Shown here one piece after another: positions 16,928-26,719 of a stretch of DNA of 63,316 nt (position 1 is the first letter of the stretch; every line of letters begins with the position of its first letter). Origin of the DNA: UMGS1696 sp964634795. Lineage in GTDB: Bacteria > Bacillota > Clostridia > Oscillospirales > CAG-272. A program made the translations under genes and the position numbers. The notes beneath the pieces are model-generated. The model was not told where the DNA came from. It ran no database searches and saw only the letters and a list, made by a program, of their open reading frames with translations. The DNA is taken from NCBI GenBank assembly GCA_964634795.1, contig CAZWLL010000005.1, positions 1 through 63,316 of the forward strand, in the 5' to 3' direction.

Positions 16928-17683
16928 ATGTTATTTTACGGTAAAACAGATGTAGGCATGAAACGTGCCGTTAATCAGGACAATTTTATAATAAAAAAAT
17001 ATTCACCCGACGTGCTGTTTGCCGTAGTGTGTGACGGTATGGGCGGAGCAAACGGAGGAAATGTCGCATCCTCTCTTGCCGTGGATACTTTTGCCGCGCG
17101 TGTAGACGAATACGAAAAGAAACACAGGGAATTTTTCGGCTTAAATGAAGAAGACATATTGGATCTTCTTTCCGACGCCGTTACCGAAGCAAACCGTGTT
17201 GTTTACAGACAGGCGTTAAGTGATATTTCACTGTTCGGTATGGGCACTACTCTTGTCGGATGCATTGTGTCCGGAGAGCGTGTGTACGTTGTCAATGTCG
17301 GTGACAGCAGACTTTATGTGTCAACGCAGAATGATATAGTTCAGGTTACACATGACCATTCGTATGTTCAATACTTTATAGATCAAGGCAAAATGACAGC
17401 GGAGGAAGCGAGAAAATCGCGTAACAAAAATTTGATTACACGTGCCGTCGGAATAGAAAAAACAGTCGGAGCCGACCTTTTCTCCCATGACCTGACAACG
17501 GGAAGCTGTGCTTTGCTTTGCTCAGATGGATTGACAAATCTTATCACACCCGAGGAGATACACGATATTATAGGGCAAATCGCTTCTTCCGAAGATATTG
17601 AGAAAGTATGCGGTGAGCTTATAGATGAAGCAAACAGACGCGGCGGAAATGATAATATTACGGCAGTTCTTTTGTCTGTTTGA
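16928..17683 (+). CDS. prpC: PP2C-type Ser/Thr protein phosphatase (PrpC/Stp)
   Basis: 251-aa metal-dependent phosphatase that reverses PASTA-kinase phosphorylation. PP2C motifs are visible: TDVGMKRAVNQDNF, VVCDGMGGANGG (metal-binding Asp), VGDSRLYV and LLCSDGLTNLI with the late GGNDNITAVLL. The RBS GCAGGGAGAAAA region precedes the ATG. The AT-rich 200-bp leader contains a TATAAT-like element (16853-16858) and a 9-bp inverted repeat (16791-16799/16821-16829). The kinase gene starts 18 nt downstream, the usual phosphatase-kinase pair. Confidence 0.95.
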   Translation: MLFYGKTDVGMKRAVNQDNFIIKKYSPDVLFAVVCDGMGGANGGNVASSLAVDTFAARVDEYEKKHREFFGLNEEDILDLLSDAVTEANRVVYRQALSDISLFGMGTTLVGCIVSGERVYVVNVGDSRLYVSTQNDIVQVTHDHSYVQYFIDQGKMTAEEARKSRNKNLITRAVGIEKTVGADLFSHDLTTGSCALLCSDGLTNLITPEEIHDIIGQIASSEDIEKVCGELIDEANRRGGNDNITAVLLSV

Positions 17684-17701
17684 TTTCGGAGCGCTCACGA
17701 T

Positions 17702-19779
17702 ATGATGGAAATATATGAAAAATATGTCGGACTTGTATTCGACAATCGATATCGGATAGAACGCGTCATCGGTATCGGAGGAATGGCGATAGTATTTAAA
17801 GCTACAGACCTCCTGATGAGGCGTGTGGTAGCCGTAAAGATACTTAAGGATGAAATATCCGAGGACCAACAGAGTGTTAAAAGATTCGAGAACGAGTCTC
17901 GAGCCGTATCAATGCTTTCACATCAAAACATAGTCAATGTATATGATGTTTCGACAAGAGAGAACATTAAATATATAGTTATGGAATTTGTGGAAGGTAT
18001 TACACTGAAGAATTACATGCAGCACAGGGAGATATTGAATCTCCGCGAAATTATCAGCTATACCACACAAATACTGAGAGCACTCGATCACGCACATAAA
18101 AAGGGAATAATACACCGTGATATAAAACCGCAGAATATTATGCTTTTGAAAAACGGCGTAATTAAAGTCATGGATTTCGGAATAGCAAAGCTGCCGAACG
18201 CCGAGACGATTACAATGACCGATAAAGCAATCGGTACTGTATTTTATATTAGCCCCGAGCAGGTTACCGGCGGCGAGATAGATGCACGCAGTGACTTGTA
18301 TTCTCTCGGTGTAATGATGTATGAAATGGCAACAGGTACTCTTCCGTTTGTGTCCGAGACGCCGGTTTCGGTTGCTCTCATGCAGGTGAACGATGAGCCT
18401 AAACCGCCTCGAGAGGTTAATCCTCATATACCGATAGGACTAGAGCAGATTATATTGCGCGCTATGAAAAAGTCTCCCGATGAGAGATATCAAAGCGCGG
18501 AGGAAATGCTCGAACAGCTTTTAAAGCTGAGAGAAAATCCGAAAATTGTTTTTAAAGAAAGTAAAAAAGGACAAAACGGAAAGCAGGTTAAGCAGGACAG
18601 CACGCCGAAACATAAATCAAGCCGCTCTATGTTCCCGATAATTTTAGGTGTAACTTTGGCGTTTATGATTACGGCTGGAATATCAGGTTACTATCTTATA
18701 GATAAGTTTATTGTAAACGGAACGGCTAACAGCTATATCGAGATACCCGTAGAAACATTTGCAGACGGATATTACTCGACCGATCTCGAGGAATGGTTTG
18801 AAAAAAGCGAGAGATATGTTCTTGCGGATGTTATTTACGAATACAGTTCTACTATTGAAAAGGGTAAGATTATTTCGCAGGAACCCAGTGCAAATGAGGT
18901 TAAGAAAATACTGCCCGGAAAACAGAAGTGCGAAATTACTCTCACGGTAAGCTTGGGAGAAAAAACAATTACACTCGAGAATTATACCGCCATAGACTAT
19001 CGTACTGTCGATGCGGATCTGCGTAAGGAAGGACTTAAGGTTTCACTTGAATACACGGCAAGTGATGTTTACGAGATAGGGCATGTCGTGAAAACAGAAC
19101 CCGCCGCAGGTCAGGTTGTCGCTGAGGGAGACAGTGTGACTGTTTATGTCAGCCAAGGCGTAGACGTGGTTAAGACCATGGTCCCGAATTTTGTCGGATT
19201 AAGTGAAGCACAGACGCTTATCAGATTAAAAGAGTATAATCTGACAATCGGTAAAGTGACTTATGTTAAATCGGATATGACGGCAGGCTCCGTAGTGGAA
19301 CAAAGCGTTACGGCATGGCTCGAAGTACCGCAGTATTCCGCGGTGGATTTCGAAATCAGCGGAGGAGCATCGTATTCGGGCAACGGTACAACAGTTCCGA
19401 CAGAAGAGGAAATTAATTCGGTACCCGAAACAACTGCCGAAACCGAAGCACAAACCGAAACCCAAACCGAGGTATCGGAGAATAACACCGATACCGAGAA
19501 CAATACCGACACGGAATACTACAATGAAACGGAAGAAACAANNNNNNNNNNNNNNNNNNNNNNNNNNNNNNNNNNNNNNNNNNNNNNNNNNNNNNNNNNN
19601 NNNNNNNNNNNNNNNNNNNNNNNNNNNNNNNNNNNNNNNNNACCGATACCGAGAACAATACCGACACGGAATACTACAATGAAACGGAAGAAACAACCTC
19701 TGAGGATGACTGGTTTATGAACGATGATTCGGGACTTGTTTCAACCGGAGGAGAAAATCTTTTCAAAGGCTCTGATTAA
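17702..19779 (+). CDS. prkC: PASTA-domain Ser/Thr protein kinase (PrkC/Stk), interrupted by assembly gap
   Basis: Membrane kinase sensing peptidoglycan fragments or lipid II. The kinase domain has GIGGMAIVF, VAVKIL, HRDIKPQN (about 138), DFGIAK and SPEQ. A single membrane helix (about 310-332) is followed by three extracellular PASTA repeats (about 340-550). The tail is Thr/Glu/Asn-rich. The gap at 19542-19641 lies in this tail. If the duplicated 55 bp and the Ns are collapsed, the frame continues through EETTSEDDWFMNDDSG to the TAA at 19777-19779, which overlaps the rsgA start. Read literally the frame breaks because 155 extra bases are not a multiple of three. Confidence 0.92.
19487..19696. 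repeat. Identical 55-bp ends flanking assembly gap 2
   Basis: Bases 19487-19541 and 19642-19696 are identical, with 100 N (19542-19641) between. The sequence encodes an NTDTE-type low-complexity repeat in the kinase tail, which may have stopped the assembler. Confidence 0.9.
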
Positions 19780-20813
19780 TGAATAAAGACAGCTTAAAAG
19801 GAATTATTACAAGGGGTGTAGGCGGACTTTACAGTGTAAGAGTAAAATCAAACGGTGAGTATTCACAGGATGAAATTCTCTGCCGCGCAAGAGGAGCTTT
19901 CAGACATGAACAGCTCACTCCCACTGTCGGTGATGATGTAATTATTAAATCAGTGTACGAAGACAATGGCGATGATATTGCGCCTGTCGATGACGGTGAG
20001 CGTCAAAAAGGCTGCAGAAAAAAAGAAAAGAATGTTCAGGTGGACTACGTAATATACGATATACTTCCGAGAAGAAGTATAATGATACGACCCGCTCTTT
20101 CGAATCTTGACTATTTGTTTGCCGTTATTCCCGCAGCATCCCCCGAACCTGATTTACTGACGGCGGATAAGCTTACCGTTATTGCCGAAAATTACGGCAT
20201 AGAGCCTGTTATAATCATAAATAAATCCGATCTCGCACCAGAGAGGGCTGTTGAGTTAGAAAAAATATATAAAACCGCAGGCTATGACGTGTTTTGTTTA
20301 AGTGCTTCGTCAGGCGACGGAGTAGACAGGCTGATGAATTACATTAGAACGGTATCCGTCGAAAACGAAGAAAAAGAGCATGTAAGCGGAGCCTTCGCAG
20401 GTGTATCCGGCGCAGGTAAATCGACACTTATGACTGCACTGTTTCCGCATCTCAAACTGATTTCTGGACAGGTGTCGAGAAAAAACGAGAGAGGACGCCA
20501 TACTACACGTCACGTTGAGCTGTATCCGATTAATCTGGACGGCTGTATATTCTGGCTGGCGGATACTCCCGGATTTTCAATGCTCGATTTTACAAGGTTT
20601 GATTTTTTCCCGTATGATGAGCTTGCTTCAAGCTTTCGTGAGTTCGGTGACTGCATAGGAAAATGTCGATACACAAAATGTACTCATCTTTGCGAGGACG
20701 GATGTGCGGTGATTGAAAAAATGAATAACGGCGGCATATCTTCCTCAAGGCATGACAGCTATGTGAAGATATTCGAAGAACAAAGGAGCGTACCTGAATG
20801 GAAAAGACGTTGA
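19779..20813 (+). CDS. rsgA: Ribosome small-subunit GTPase RsgA (circularly permuted)
   Basis: Late 30S-assembly GTPase. An N-terminal OB fold is followed by circularly permuted G motifs in the order G4 (NKSD), G5-like LSASSGDG, G1 (GVSGAGKST) and G3 (DTPG). A C-terminal zinc motif is present as CRYTKCTHLCEDGC. 344 aa is slightly longer than Bacillus RsgA because the OB region has a polar insert. It starts on the last base of the kinase stop codon. Usually rpe follows; here thiN overlaps the end directly. Confidence 0.95.
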   Translation: MNKDSLKGIITRGVGGLYSVRVKSNGEYSQDEILCRARGAFRHEQLTPTVGDDVIIKSVYEDNGDDIAPVDDGERQKGCRKKEKNVQVDYVIYDILPRRSIMIRPALSNLDYLFAVIPAASPEPDLLTADKLTVIAENYGIEPVIIINKSDLAPERAVELEKIYKTAGYDVFCLSASSGDGVDRLMNYIRTVSVENEEKEHVSGAFAGVSGAGKSTLMTALFPHLKLISGQVSRKNERGRHTTRHVELYPINLDGCIFWLADTPGFSMLDFTRFDFFPYDELASSFREFGDCIGKCRYTKCTHLCEDGCAVIEKMNNGGISSSRHDSYVKIFEEQRSVPEWKRR

Positions 20814-21433
20814 ATGATAAAAAAACAGCTCTCGTTATTACGGGCGGATACTGCAATGTTGATGCGGCGGTCAAGCTGCTGCCTGAAGCTGCGGATTTGA
20901 CAATTGCCGCTGACAGCGGATATAAAACCGCGCAGAAGCTTGGTATAACTCCCGATATAACAATGGGAGACTTCGACTCATACAGAGAAAAGCTGCCGTC
21001 TGAAATGGCTATTCTTCGTGTAGCGTGTGAAAAGGATGTCACCGATACCATGCTCGCGTGTGAATATGCCAAGGACAACGGATGCAGGTATATTACAATA
21101 GTCGGAGGAACAGGCGGAAGAATAGATCATTCAATATCTAATCTTCTGTATTTGGAAGAGCTCAGACGTCAAGGAATAAAGGTTAAGCTTACTGACGGAG
21201 ACAATACGGTACAAGTGATACTTGACGAAACAGTAACTGTGAAGGCTGACGGCGGTTATTTTTCGGTTTTTGCACTTGATAAGTGTACCGTTACCGAATA
21301 CGGCTGTAAGTATCCGCTTAATAATGCCATATTGGTAAGAGAGCATCCGTATGCCGTGAGCAATGAAGTAGAAGGCGACCATGCTGTGGTTAAGGTAGAG
21401 GGCGTAGCACTTCTTGTAACCAGCAAAAAATGA
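20798..21433 (+). CDS. thiN: Thiamine diphosphokinase
   Basis: Transfers diphosphate from ATP to thiamine, making the active cofactor. 211 aa, normal length. The family motifs IAADSGYKTAQKLGITPD and MGDFDS are visible near the N-terminus, and GGTGGRIDHSISNLLYL is the substrate-binding segment. The start ATG lies inside the end of rsgA (16-nt overlap). Last gene of the housekeeping cluster. An imperfect hairpin (about 21452-21480) follows before the glycosidase gene. Confidence 0.93.
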   Translation: MEKTLNDKKTALVITGGYCNVDAAVKLLPEAADLTIAADSGYKTAQKLGITPDITMGDFDSYREKLPSEMAILRVACEKDVTDTMLACEYAKDNGCRYITIVGGTGGRIDHSISNLLYLEELRRQGIKVKLTDGDNTVQVILDETVTVKADGGYFSVFALDKCTVTEYGCKYPLNNAILVREHPYAVSNEVEGDHAVVKVEGVALLVTSKK

Positions 21434-21515
21434 TATAACAGATCTATTTCGGATAATTTCCATGATCGGAAATTCTCCGCGCATATTATAAAAATATTTT
21501 ACGGAGGAAGCTGCA

Positions 21516-22469
21516 ATGTCAGATAGTGAAAGAAACTGTTATCTTTTTGTCCATTTCAAAGAAAAGTCCACACCTGACGGAGAACAGGTCTATTTCGGTT
21601 TAAGCCGTGACGGCTACCATTGGGAAGAGGTATACGGCGGAAATCCGATTCTGTGGGCTATGCACGGCGATTTCGGTGTGCGTGACTGTGCTATAGCTCG
21701 TTACGGTGATAATAAATTTGTTATTGCCGCTACAGATCTCAGCTTAGCGTACGGCATGAGAAATAAGTACAAAGGCTCATGGGGAGAGATATCTCTTCAC
21801 GGCAGTGATAATCTGGCCTTTTGGTATTCAGATGACCTGGTTCATTGGTCTGATGAGACGCTGATTCCTTTCGGTAAGGGTGAGATGGGATGTCGCTGGG
21901 CTCCCGATATCACTTATAATAAAAAAGACGATGATTTTATCATACACTTTTCCGCATCTCATGTATCGAATAATTACGGTGCAAAAGCGATTTATTACTC
22001 AAGAACAAAGGATTTTAAAACTTTTACAGATCCCGAGCTTTTTTATCGTTATGAAGACGGAGAGGTTATCGACTCCGCTATATATGAAGAAGACGGAATA
22101 TACTATTTATTCCTCAAGGCAGGCTCTCCCAGCCGAAATATTATGCTCAAATCAAATGAGCTTTTCGGTCCATATGAGCGAGTATACGAGTTTGATGAAG
22201 AAATCAGCCGCAACCAGCCGAATCTTTATGAGGCAGCGGCAATATACAAGTTGAGTGACGGAAAATATGCGCTTATGCTTGATTTCTACGGTGCAAGAGG
22301 CAAAAAGCAGGGTTATGTGCCGTTTGTAAGTGAAGATATTAAAAAAGGTGTATTCTTAAGAGACGAAAAGAGCTTTACCTTCCCATATCGTTTCAAGCAC
22401 GGTACGGTTCTTCCGATTACAGAGGAAGAATACGAAAGAATTAAAACTTTTGACTTCGATCCCGACTGA
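21516..22469 (+). CDS. Glycoside hydrolase family 43-like protein
   Basis: 317-aa five-bladed propeller-type glycosidase-like protein without signal peptide, so probably cytoplasmic. Blade motifs include YFGLSRDGYHWEEV, FWYSDDLVHWSDE, GCRWAPDITYN and DSAIYEEDGIYYLFLKAG. The last two resemble the WAPdi and D-x-x-x-F/Y-x-D-D-G blades of GH43 and related arabinosidase/xylosidase families. The exact subfamily and catalytic acids cannot be fixed by eye. It may cleave arabinose or xylose oligomers after import. The ATG follows ACGGAGGA. A strong terminator closes this single-gene unit. Confidence 0.8.
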   Translation: MSDSERNCYLFVHFKEKSTPDGEQVYFGLSRDGYHWEEVYGGNPILWAMHGDFGVRDCAIARYGDNKFVIAATDLSLAYGMRNKYKGSWGEISLHGSDNLAFWYSDDLVHWSDETLIPFGKGEMGCRWAPDITYNKKDDDFIIHFSASHVSNNYGAKAIYYSRTKDFKTFTDPELFYRYEDGEVIDSAIYEEDGIYYLFLKAGSPSRNIMLKSNELFGPYERVYEFDEEISRNQPNLYEAAAIYKLSDGKYALMLDFYGARGKKQGYVPFVSEDIKKGVFLRDEKSFTFPYRFKHGTVLPITEEEYERIKTFDFDPD

Positions 22470-22481
22470 TAATAAATAATT

Positions 22482-22517
22482 AAAAATGCGGTTCAGTTTA
22501 TTTGAACCGCATTTTTT
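22482..22517 (+). terminator. Terminator after the GH43-like gene
   Basis: An 11-bp stem built on AATGCGGTTCA and its complement around a short loop, followed by six T; A-rich on the other side, so probably active both ways. Confidence 0.9.
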
Positions 22518-22569
22518 AGATAATGTCTGTATTTTACAATTTTTTATTAAATATAATTTGTCTGCTTTA

Positions 22570-22598
22570 TTGTAAAAATCGAATTAATAGTGTATAAT
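22570..22598 (+). promoter_or_regulatory. Promoter of the CAT-like gene
   Basis: TTGTAA (22570-22575), 17-nt spacer, TATAAT (22593-22598), 36 nt before the ATG at 22634. Confidence 0.75.
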
Positions 22599-22633
22599 AG
22601 CATTGAATGTTAAGCCATTGAACGAGGATCAAT

Positions 22634-23293
22634 ATGAGCTTTAAATTAATCGATACCGCAAATTGGAAAAGATATGATACATTCAGACACTTTTACGATG
22701 ATGTTTCATGTTCAATATCAATGTGCGATGACATTGATGTGTCGGAATTATATAAGCTCTGTAAGGCAACAGGTAAATCGTTTTACGTAAGTATGCTGTA
22801 TGCAGCTGCATCAGTGATAAACGCTCATGATGAATTTAAAATGAAAGCTGTTGATTCACCCGAATATCAGTATCCGATGCCGGCAGTATATGACAGCGTG
22901 GATATCGTACATAACATATTTCATGAGGATGACGAAACCTATACATCTGCGTTTACAAAGTATGTAAATGATTTCGATGAATTCTATGAGAATTGTCTTG
23001 ATGACGTAGAGAGAGCTAAAAGAGCTCATGTGTCGATACCATGCGGAGATAATGTCTTTGAAGCATCATGTGTTCCGTGGAGACATTTTACGTCTGTCGG
23101 GGTGCAGACCGATGCGTGCGCACTTCTGCCGCTTGTGTGCTGGGGAAGGCTGCGAGAGAATGACGGCAGGATTTATGTTCCGCTTTCAATTCAGGTGAAT
23201 CATGCGTCGGCTGACGGATTTCATATCGCAAGGTTTATAAACGAAACCGAGCAATTATGCAAAGAGCTCGGCAGACAAAGAATTATATTATAA
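22634..23293 (+). CDS. Chloramphenicol acetyltransferase-like (CatA family) O-acyltransferase
   Basis: 219 aa, the length of CAT trimers. The active-site motif appears as QVNHASADGFH near residue 193, matching the H-H-x-x-x-D-G-F-H signature with the first His replaced by Asn and the catalytic His kept. The N-terminus (FKLIDTANWKRYDTFRHF) also matches CAT. Many clostridial CatA-like proteins do not give drug resistance, and the natural acceptor is unknown. It has its own promoter and heads a tight run with thpR and trxB. Confidence 0.85.
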   Translation: MSFKLIDTANWKRYDTFRHFYDDVSCSISMCDDIDVSELYKLCKATGKSFYVSMLYAAASVINAHDEFKMKAVDSPEYQYPMPAVYDSVDIVHNIFHEDDETYTSAFTKYVNDFDEFYENCLDDVERAKRAHVSIPCGDNVFEASCVPWRHFTSVGVQTDACALLPLVCWGRLRENDGRIYVPLSIQVNHASADGFHIARFINETEQLCKELGRQRIIL

Positions 23294-23306
23294 TCGGGAA
23301 CAATTA

Positions 23307-23831
23307 ATGAGACTGTTTATTGCCGTAAATTTTACGGATGAATTTAAAAACAATATTATAGATTATCGAAATAAGCTTCGTGAATTTAAGGATGATTCAC
23401 ATATAAATTGGACATCTGACGAGAATTTGCATCTGACGCTCGCTTTTATCGGTGAATATCAGGATGTTGACCGTGTAAAAGAGGCACTTGATTCGCTCGA
23501 GTTTAAACCGTTTACCATAAAAACAAACGGATGCGGAAACTTCGGTTCGCTGAGATGGGTTGGAATTACCGAAAATGCCGTTAAGCTGTCTGATAAGGTC
23601 AGAGAAGCGCTTGATAAATACGATATACCGTATGATGACAAGCCGATGAAACCGCATGTTACGGTTGCGAGAGAAATGATAGTAGACAGAAGAGCGGTGA
23701 ATCAGCTCCCGCATGTTGCACAGTCATCGATGAAAATAACAAAAATATCACTCATGAAATCCGAGAGAGTAAGAGGAAAGCTGACTTATACCGAAATTTA
23801 CTCGAGGGAGGCTGAGGATATTTATGAATAA
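23307..23831 (+). CDS. thpR: RNA 2',3'-cyclic phosphodiesterase
   Basis: 174-aa member of the 2H phosphoesterase family (LigT/ThpR). Two HxTx motifs form the active site: HLTLAFIG (about 44) and HVTVARE (about 115). The N-terminus MRLFIAVNFTDEFK is typical. The enzyme opens 2',3'-cyclic RNA ends to 2'-phosphates; its cellular role is not fully known. It lies 13 nt after the CAT-like gene and overlaps the trxB start by 8 nt, so the three genes are one transcription unit. Confidence 0.92.
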   Translation: MRLFIAVNFTDEFKNNIIDYRNKLREFKDDSHINWTSDENLHLTLAFIGEYQDVDRVKEALDSLEFKPFTIKTNGCGNFGSLRWVGITENAVKLSDKVREALDKYDIPYDDKPMKPHVTVAREMIVDRRAVNQLPHVAQSSMKITKISLMKSERVRGKLTYTEIYSREAEDIYE

Positions 23832-24744
23832 TGAGAACAGATACGATATTATTATAATAGGCTCGGGTCCCGCAGGGTATACAGCGGCTGTTTATGCCGG
23901 AAGAGCGGGATATACAACCGTAATATTCGAGAAAATGTCTCCCGGCGGTCAAATGGGGATAACCTCGAATATTGAGAATTATCCGGGATTGATTTCAGTT
24001 GACGGATTCACTCTTGCCGATACTATGATGAAACAGGCTGAAAAATTCGGCGCAGTAATAAAGTATGAAGAGGTTGTTTCGGCTGTACTTGACGGTGAGA
24101 TAAAATCAGTTAAAACAAAGAAAAACGAATATTACGCGAGTGCGGTTATTATAGCATCGGGAGCACGTCCGAGAAAGCTCTCGATACCCGGAGAGAGTGA
24201 ACTTATCGGACGCGGTGTATCATACTGTGCCACATGCGACGGAATGTTCTATAAAGGAAAAACCGTCATAGTGAACGGCGGAGGAGACACGGCAATAGAA
24301 GACGCACTGTATTTATCGAATATTTGCGAGAAGGTTATAGTCGTACACAGAAGAAACGAGTTCAGAGCTTCAATATACAGTGTGAATAAAGCACGGGAGC
24401 GTGACAATATCGAGTTCATTACAAATTCGACGGTTGAAGAAATAGTCGGACAAAGTTCTGTTGAATCCGTAAAAATCAAAAACGTTATTACAGATGAAAT
24501 ATCACTTATTCCGTGTGACGGATTGTTTGTTGCGATAGGACGGATTCCCGAAAGTGAAATGTTCGTCGGACAGGTGGAGACCGATAATTTCGGTTATATA
24601 GTCGCAGGTGAGGACTGCATGACATCTCTTGATGGGGTTTACGCCGCGGGAGATATCAGAACAAAAGCAGTTCGTCAGATTGTAACAGCATGTGCCGACG
24701 GCGCAAATGCTGTTAAATCGGCTGAAAAAATACTGAATCGATAA
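23824..24744 (+). CDS. trxB: Thioredoxin-disulfide reductase
   Basis: 306-aa NADPH flavoprotein that reduces thioredoxin. The FAD-binding motif GSGPAGYTAA is at the N-terminus, the redox pair CATC at about residue 137-140 in SYCATCDGMFY, the NADPH motif GGGDTAIEDA at about 157, and the C-terminal FAD motif GVYAAGDIR. Length and domain order are standard. GGAGG precedes the ATG within the end of thpR. No thioredoxin gene is in the window. Confidence 0.96.
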   Translation: MNNENRYDIIIIGSGPAGYTAAVYAGRAGYTTVIFEKMSPGGQMGITSNIENYPGLISVDGFTLADTMMKQAEKFGAVIKYEEVVSAVLDGEIKSVKTKKNEYYASAVIIASGARPRKLSIPGESELIGRGVSYCATCDGMFYKGKTVIVNGGGDTAIEDALYLSNICEKVIVVHRRNEFRASIYSVNKARERDNIEFITNSTVEEIVGQSSVESVKIKNVITDEISLIPCDGLFVAIGRIPESEMFVGQVETDNFGYIVAGEDCMTSLDGVYAAGDIRTKAVRQIVTACADGANAVKSAEKILNR

Positions 24745-24788
24745 TCGATTCCGATAAAACAGATTTATTTTTAATTATAGGTATAAAT

Positions 24789-26708
24789 ATGAAACATGGA
24801 TTTATAAAGCTTGCCGCAGGTGTTCCGCAGGTATCGGTAGCGGCTCCCACCAAAAATGCCGAATCGATATGTAAGTTAATCGATGAAGCATACGATAAAA
24901 ATGCGGCAGTGCTTACTCTCCCCGAATTGTGTGTAACAGGATATACATGCTCGGATCTTTTCTTTACGGAGTCTCTTATAGAAAGCTCCGAAAAGGCGGT
25001 TGAGAGTATTATCGAACACACCAAAGGCAAGAAAATATTGATTTTTGTCGGCACTCCCGTTCAGGCTTACGGTAAAATTTACAATTGCGCGGCGGCAATT
25101 TGCAACGGAGAGCTGCTCGGACTTGTTCCGAAAACAAATATTCCGAATTATTCCGAATTCTACGAGCTCAGGCACTTTACTCCCGCACCCGAAACGGATT
25201 CTTATATTAATTATAATGGCAGAAAGGTTAACTTCGGAGTACATCAGATATTTGTATGCAAAGAAATGACGTCTCTTAAGGTGGCGGCTGAAATCTGTGA
25301 GGACATGTGGGTTGCAAATTCTCCGTCGCAGTATCATGCGATGGCAGGCGCAGATGTAATTGTAAACCTTTCCGCGTCAAATGAAACCGTATGTAAGGAT
25401 GCATACAGAAAAATGCTTGTTGCGTCTGCATCCGGCAAGCTCATTTGCGCATATGTTTACGCAGATGCGGGAGAGGGCGAATCTACTACAGATATAGTTT
25501 TTTCGGGACATTCCATGATTGCTCAGAACGGTACCGTGACGGCTGAGTCATTGCCCTTTGCCGGCGAATACGGTGAGAGCCGTCTTATTACATCCGTGTG
25601 TGATTTGAAACATCTTGAGCATGATCGTAAAAGAATGAATACGGTTAAGCCGGAATATACCGATAAATATTCTTATACGGAGTTCTCGCTGGAAATGCGT
25701 GACACGGATATCGGTGGTATAATCAACCCGCGTCCGTTTATACCCGGTGGAATCGAAAGCAAAAAAGCGGTTTGCTCGCGGATTACCGATATTCAAGCCG
25801 CAGGCTTGGCAAAGAGAATACGCGCGTCTCACGCAAAAGGCTGTGTTGTTGCGCTGTCGGGTGGACTGGACTCCACACTTGCGCTTTTGATTACCGCAAA
25901 AGCGTTTGATATGCTGAAAATCGATCACAAAGCAATTACGACCGTAACAATGCCGTGCTTCGGTACAACATCGAGAACTCGCTCGAATGCGGAGCTTATG
26001 GCAATAGAGCTGAAAACAACATTCAGATGCATAGATATTAAGGAAGCGGTTGACATACATTTCCGCGATATCGGACACGATCCCGATAACCTTTCGGTTG
26101 TATATGAAAACTCACAGGCAAGAGAAAGAACGCAAATTATCATGGACATAGCAAACGCGGACGGAAGTCTCGTTGTCGGTACAGGTGATTTGTCCGAGCT
26201 TGCTTTAGGCTGGGCTACTTATAACGGTGACCACATGTCGAATTACGGTGTAAACGCAGGTGTTCCGAAGACTCTCGTGCGTCATATTGTATCTTATTTC
26301 GCCGATGAGGCTGAAGCAAACGGTAATGATGCCCTTGCACATGTTTTAAGAGATGTGTTGGCTACTCCCGTAAGTCCCGAGCTTCTTCCCGCAAAGGACG
26401 GAGAAATCGCACAGAAAACCGAGGATATTGTAGGACCGTATGACCTTCACGATTTCTATTTGTATCACTTTATGAGATGGGGAGAAACTCCGGAGAAGAT
26501 TCTTCGTGAAGCGGAATCGGCATTCGAAGGCGAATTCGACACTGACACCATTAAGAAGTGGCTTAATGTATTTATGAGACGTTTTTATACACAGCAGTTT
26601 AAGAGAAGCGCTCTGCCGGACGGACCGAAGGTAGGCTCGGCGGCGCTCTCACCCAGAGGAGACTGGAGAATGCCGTCTGACGCAGACGGATGCGAAATGA
26701 AAATATAA
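24789..26708 (+). CDS. nadE: Glutamine-dependent NAD+ synthetase
   Basis: 639-aa two-domain enzyme making NAD+ from nicotinate adenine dinucleotide. The N-terminal nitrilase-type glutaminase has the Glu-Lys-Cys triad in LPELCVTGY, LVPKTNIPNYSEF and AAEICEDMW. The C-terminal synthetase has the PP-loop ALSGGLDSTLALL and GTGDLSELALGW. The length fits the eukaryote-like long NadE group common in clostridia. It begins 44 nt after trxB and ends 11 nt before mtnN. Confidence 0.96.
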   Translation: MKHGFIKLAAGVPQVSVAAPTKNAESICKLIDEAYDKNAAVLTLPELCVTGYTCSDLFFTESLIESSEKAVESIIEHTKGKKILIFVGTPVQAYGKIYNCAAAICNGELLGLVPKTNIPNYSEFYELRHFTPAPETDSYINYNGRKVNFGVHQIFVCKEMTSLKVAAEICEDMWVANSPSQYHAMAGADVIVNLSASNETVCKDAYRKMLVASASGKLICAYVYADAGEGESTTDIVFSGHSMIAQNGTVTAESLPFAGEYGESRLITSVCDLKHLEHDRKRMNTVKPEYTDKYSYTEFSLEMRDTDIGGIINPRPFIPGGIESKKAVCSRITDIQAAGLAKRIRASHAKGCVVALSGGLDSTLALLITAKAFDMLKIDHKAITTVTMPCFGTTSRTRSNAELMAIELKTTFRCIDIKEAVDIHFRDIGHDPDNLSVVYENSQARERTQIIMDIANADGSLVVGTGDLSELALGWATYNGDHMSNYGVNAGVPKTLVRHIVSYFADEAEANGNDALAHVLRDVLATPVSPELLPAKDGEIAQKTEDIVGPYDLHDFYLYHFMRWGETPEKILREAESAFEGEFDTDTIKKWLNVFMRRFYTQQFKRSALPDGPKVGSAALSPRGDWRMPSDADGCEMKI

Positions 26709-26719
26709 CAGGAGAGTAT

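Noticed and set aside
19226..19696. Minus-strand ORFs opposite the kinase tail
   Set aside because: They are mirror images of the low-complexity Thr/Glu codons and cross the gap.
22634..23293. Chloramphenicol resistance gene
   Set aside because: The fold and catalytic His fit, but the first His of the motif is Asn and there is no mobile context, so I only call it CAT-like.
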